Source: an uncultured Kiritimatiellota bacterium
GTDB lineage: Bacteria; Verrucomicrobiota; Kiritimatiellia; RFP12; UBA1067
Direction: 5' to 3'
Length of the DNA: 7,349 nt
NCBI GenBank assembly: GCA_934667295.1
Contig: CAKULR010000086.1
Coordinates: 1-7,349 of the forward strand
Shown here one piece after another: positions 5,756 through 7,349 of the stretch (the stretch's first letter is position 1; every line of letters starts with the position of its first letter). Position numbers and translations under genes: made by a program. The notes under the pieces are model-generated. The model was not told the origin of the DNA and ran no database searches. It saw nothing but the letters and a program-made list of their open reading frames with translations.

Positions 5756-7349
5756 GTCGTTTTCTCCACGAGGGGCAGCGCAACGGCGTCCTCGTCCTCG
5801 TCGCCGAAATGCCGATTCGTCCGCTCCACCTCGTCGGCCGACACGAAGACGACGCGCGCGGACGGCGTGACGGAACGGATGCGGTAGGTGCGCACCAGAT
5901 CGTACGGCGTGACGTGCCCGATCTTCCCGAGTCCGCCCGTCGAGGCGTAGGTGAGGAAGGAGTGCGTCCGCACCGCGCGGACACGCGAGACGAGCCCGAG
6001 CGGACCCATCGCGCAGAGGATGTGCGGGAAGTCCGTGAAGCCCGCCGTCTCCGCGAAGAGCCGTTCCACGTCGGCGAACGTCTTCGGCAGGAAGGCGATC
6101 TTCGGGATCTCGTCGGTGCCCCCCCGCAGCGCGCGGCAAGCCGCCACGATGTCGGGGACGGGCCCCGTGAAGTCGTGCCGCGAACGGATGATCCGCACAC
6201 CCGCCGCCCGCGCCAAGGCGGCCAGTTCGTCGTGCCGGAAGTCGTCCTCGAAATCGACGTAGGCGAAAGTTGGGGATCGGCGGGGATCGGGGGGTGGAGT
6301 GAGGACGGAACGGAAGAACGCGATGCGGTCGGATTCGGGACCGTCGAAAGCACCGCCGTCCACCTTCCGGCGGAACGTGAGGATGACGGGGACGGGGACG
6401 AGGGACGGGAATATTGCCGCGCGCGCGCGTTCGGCGGGATCGAGGAGATCGACGCGCAGCTCCACGAGGTCCGTGAAATACCGCTGTGCGTTGAACTGCG
6501 CCACGTCCTCCGCGAGCGTCCGCCCCGTCAGGGTGAGGCAGATGCGCGGATGCGCCGCCTCGTCCGCGAGGATGGCGTCCGCCAGCGCAAAGGCGGCCAC
6601 CGCCTCGACGACGGGCACGGCGCGCCGGACGATACAGGGGTCGTGCCGTCCCCTCATCGCGAGCGGCGCGGGCTGCATCGTCTTCAAATCGACGGAAGGC
6701 TGTGACAGGAAAATCGTCGGCGTCGGACGCAGCGCCACGCGAAACGTGATCGGCATGCCGCTCGCGCGTCCGCCGAGGATGCCGCCCTGGCGGTTCGTCG
6801 CGGTGCGCACCACGCCGTCCTCCACGGTAAACGCATCGTTGAACTCCGAACCGCGCAACTGCGTACACGCGAAGCCCGTGCCGAACTCGACGCCCTTCAC
6901 GCCGGGGATCGCGAAGAGCGCGGCGGACAGCTCCGATTCCAGTCCGTCGAAGAGCGCGCCGCCCAGGCCCGCCGGAACGCCCGTGACGGTGCAGACGATC
7001 ATGCCGCCCACGGAGTCGCCCGCGTCGCGCGCCCGCGCGATTTCATCGGACATCCTGTCCGGATCCGTCTCGCCGTGGATCGATTCGACGTGCGCGGAAA
7101 CGGCGATGCCGCGCGTCTCCAGAAACTGCAGGCAGACCCCGCCCGCCGCGCAGAGCGGCGCGGTGAGGCGCCCCGAGTACTTGCCACCGCCCGTCGGGAT
7201 GCGGCCCATCTCGATCCACTGTCCGAAGTCGGCGTGGCCGGGACGCGGAATCGTCCGTTCCGCGCCGGAGTCGCGCGGACGCATGTCGACGCTCGCGATT
7301 TCGCCGCCGAGCGTTCCGCCCGTCGTCACGCCGTCCGTCAATCCCGCCG
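5752..7349 (-). CDS. aroC-aroD: Chorismate synthase / type I 3-dehydroquinate dehydratase fusion (5' end outside window)
   Basis: One uninterrupted frame carries two shikimate-pathway enzymes and runs off the right edge. Numbering from the Met at 7341, residues 1 to about 258 are chorismate synthase (EPSP to chorismate, needs reduced FMN): TTGG, RPGHADF (33-39), GGGKYSGRLTAPL (51-63), SVGGMIVCTVTGVPAGLG (110-127), GGILGG (186-191) and MRGRHDPCIVRRAVPVVEA (229-247). That Met aligns inside the normal enzyme (SGvfDGVTTG), so roughly the first 80-90 residues lie outside. A short linker (about 256-265) leads to the dehydroquinase (about 266-484): VELRVD (293-298), Glu365, SRHDF (387-391; His389), PKIAF (413-417; Schiff-base Lys414) and SRV (452-454; Arg453). 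Residues 486-529 resemble a relic AroE N-terminus. There is no stop or frameshift at the junction. It is coupled to aroA by an ATGA overlap. Confidence 0.93.
   Translation of the reverse strand, partial: AGLTDGVTTGGTLGGEIASVDMRPRDSGAERTIPRPGHADFGQWIEMGRIPTGGGKYSGRLTAPLCAAGGVCLQFLETRGIAVSAHVESIHGETDPDRMSDEIARARDAGDSVGGMIVCTVTGVPAGLGGALFDGLESELSAALFAIPGVKGVEFGTGFACTQLRGSEFNDAFTVEDGVVRTATNRQGGILGGRASGMPITFRVALRPTPTIFLSQPSVDLKTMQPAPLAMRGRHDPCIVRRAVPVVEAVAAFALADAILADEAAHPRICLTLTGRTLAEDVAQFNAQRYFTDLVELRVDLLDPAERARAAIFPSLVPVPVILTFRRKVDGGAFDGPESDRIAFFRSVLTPPPDPRRSPTFAYVDFEDDFRHDELAALARAAGVRIIRSRHDFTGPVPDIVAACRALRGGTDEIPKIAFLPKTFADVERLFAETAGFTDFPHILCAMGPLGLVSRVRAVRTHSFLTYASTGGLGKIGHVTPYDLVRTYRIRSVTPSARVVFVSADEVERTNRHFGDEDEDAVALPLVEKTT
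5755..5886 (-). other. Possible vestigial shikimate dehydrogenase N-terminus on the AroC-AroD protein
   Basis: After the dehydroquinase barrel the protein continues TYRIRSVTPSARVVFVSADE and ends at DAVALPLVEKTT (residues 485-529). In bifunctional AroD-AroE proteins the barrel is followed by Y-x-I/V-x-x-I-T-P-x-T-R-V-x-G-V-I-G-D-P-V, then HN-x-x-F-x-x-x-x-L-D-A-V-Y-L-P. The start (YRIRSVTPSARV), a later N-R-H-F (509-512) and DAVALPLV (518-525) follow that spacing. The GDP and SLSP substrate motifs, and everything beyond about 45 residues, are absent. The relic reading is inference by eye. It could instead be an unrelated C-terminal extension. Confidence 0.45.

Noticed and set aside
5756..6868. 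Upstream in-frame extension of aroA giving a 739-residue protein
   Set aside because: The extra part is out-of-frame translation of the AroC-AroD gene. The ATGA overlap with GGAG before it marks the true aroA start.

Overview
The window is a GC-rich bacterial chromosomal segment. All four recognisable protein-coding genes lie on the minus strand, so transcription runs from high to low coordinates. The gene set suggests an anaerobic, gut- or sediment-type bacterium: a type III glutamine synthetase, a Bacteroidetes-like PurF with a short N-terminal leader before the catalytic cysteine, clostridial-style AroC and AroA, and a type I dehydroquinase with a possible AroE-like tail. A Verrucomicrobiota/Kiritimatiellae-like or Lentisphaerae-like source fits, but this is inference from protein style and repeat content, not from a marker gene.

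Right part (4649-7349): an aromatic amino acid operon. A chorismate synthase open at the right edge is fused in frame to a type I 3-dehydroquinate dehydratase. The fusion ends in about 44 residues that resemble a decayed start of shikimate dehydrogenase (AroE). Its stop codon overlaps the aroA start in an ATGA. The AroA is only 368 residues because a segment next to the GRLAARP motif is missing, although the active-site residues are retained.

Middle gap (3973-4648, 676 bases, no gene): it holds a textbook sigma-54 promoter for glnN, a G-quadruplex-capable tract just upstream of it, an array of 29-bp hairpin repeats, a 19-bp tandem duplication, several copies of a second hairpin family, and a roughly 160-bp composite inverted structure with 9-bp repeats pointing in opposite directions.

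Left part (199-3972): glnN (glutamine synthetase III) followed after 27 bases by purF (glutamine PRPP amidotransferase), probably one transcript. The first enzyme makes glutamine. The second spends it in the first committed step of purine synthesis. A sigma-54 promoter would put both under nitrogen-type control. A perfect 14-bp inverted repeat sits inside the purF reading frame.

Left edge (1-198): a second array of the 29-bp hairpin repeat, in inverted orientation to the one at 4122-4260, so the glnN-purF unit is bracketed by outward-facing arrays. The hairpin stems vary with compensating changes while the linker stays constant. I see no phage, toxin, CRISPR or defence genes. The unusual content is the enzyme architecture and the repeat families.
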